Positions 6,789 through 6,957 of a stretch of 6,957 nt of DNA are shown piece by piece. The notes below the pieces were generated by a model. It ran no database searches. It was not told where the DNA came from and worked only from the letters and a program-made list of their open reading frames with translations. This DNA comes from JBHIER01 sp046760705 [NCBI: bacterium]. GTDB taxonomy: Bacteria; JBHIER01; G020348925. The translations under genes were made by a program, and so were the position numbers. Position 1 is the stretch's first letter, and each line of letters begins with the position of its first letter. The stretch covers positions 1 to 6,957 of the forward strand of contig JBHIER010000181.1 of the NCBI GenBank assembly GCA_046760705.1, in the 5' to 3' direction.

Positions 6789-6826
6789 GTAAAATCAGTG
6801 ACCTATCTTTCAAAGCAGAATCAGTT

Positions 6827-6833
6827 AGGAGGT
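6827..6833 (+). promoter_or_regulatory. Ribosome binding site before the FKBP-like fragment
   Basis: AGGAGGT lies 9 bases before an ATG at 6843, which gives a prolyl-isomerase N-terminus. A nearer ATG at 6836 is in another frame and gives no recognisable protein, so 6843 is preferred. The site indicates that the gene was once, or still is, translated. Confidence 0.6.
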
Positions 6834-6842
6834 ATATGCACA

Positions 6843-6957
6843 ATGGAAACTGTGCAAAACGGTTCTGTTGTTCTCTTCGATTATGTGGGTAAATTGGACA
6901 CCGTGAAGTTTTTGATACGTCATTGAAAAATGAAACTCAGAAGACAAACCTATATAT
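6843..6957 (+). pseudogene. FKBP-type peptidyl-prolyl isomerase, N-terminus, frameshifted and cut by window edge
   Basis: The ATG at 6843 begins METVQNGSVVLFDYVGKLD, matching the first beta strands of FKBP/SlyD-type isomerases (the common form is NGxxVxxxYxGKLxDGxVFDTS). After codon 19 (about 6900-6903) the frame is wrong and stops at a TGA at 6924-6926. The frame offset by one missing base continues as REVFDTSLKNETQKTNLY to the end of the window, restoring the family's VFDTS motif. The fragment is therefore a FKBP-fold protein folding catalyst with a one-base deletion, either a real pseudogene or a sequencing error. The stretch ending NLY resembles the longer SlyD-like archaeal-type FKBPs, which have an insertion after the VFDTS motif. 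The rest lies outside the window. It is probably unrelated to solute synthesis. Confidence 0.72.

Noticed and set aside
6771-6795. TTGACT and TAAAAT as a promoter for the FKBP gene
   Set aside because: The spacing is only 12 bases, and the first box is part of the decayed mpgP coding text (VLDLLS); alternative boxes are weak.
1-6957. tRNA, rRNA, CRISPR array or tandem repeats
   Set aside because: No cloverleaf, conserved rRNA segment or regularly spaced repeat was recognised on either strand by eye.

Overview
The window holds a compact, apparently intact four-gene operon on the + strand (about 976 to 6196), flanked on both sides by decayed genes. The operon reads: MarR-type regulator, AsnB-like glutamine amidotransferase/synthetase, mannosyl-3-phosphoglycerate synthase (mpgS), and a sodium:solute symporter. 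The genes are separated by 3 bases or overlap by 4 bases, so they are almost certainly co-transcribed and partly translationally coupled. Behind them, in the same direction, lies mpgP, the phosphatase that normally completes mannosylglycerate synthesis, but this copy is a pseudogene. It has lost a base, a large internal segment, and one tryptophan codon to a stop. A broken, window-truncated FKBP-type prolyl isomerase follows.

The left 730 bases are a transposase graveyard on the minus strand. An N-terminal piece of an IS1380-family transposase (about 324-733) has an internal deletion and frameshift. It abuts the N-terminal half of an integrase-core (rve) DDE transposase (1 to about 312) that has one frameshift and runs off the window. 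An AT-rich gap (734-960) contains a good sigma70-like promoter and a perfect 7-7-7 inverted repeat, GTGACAA-N7-TTGTCAC, which is a candidate operator for the MarR protein.

Biologically this is a compatible-solute locus. MpgS joins GDP-mannose to 3-phosphoglycerate, and MpgP would release mannosylglycerate. The symporter may import a solute. The AsnB-like enzyme in the middle is unexplained by textbook asparagine synthesis. The most interesting hypothesis is that it amidates the solute or its phosphorylated precursor, giving mannosylglyceramide, by analogy with the amidotransferase used for the osmolyte N-acetylglutaminylglutamine amide. This is inference.

The organism is a bacterium of middling GC content, judged by eye. 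The mobile-element families and gene types would fit a Nitrospirota-like or other environmental lineage, but the sequence does not settle the taxonomy. Recognisable lesions fall only in the flanking genes, while the four central genes read cleanly over 5.2 kb. This argues for real decay rather than poor sequence.
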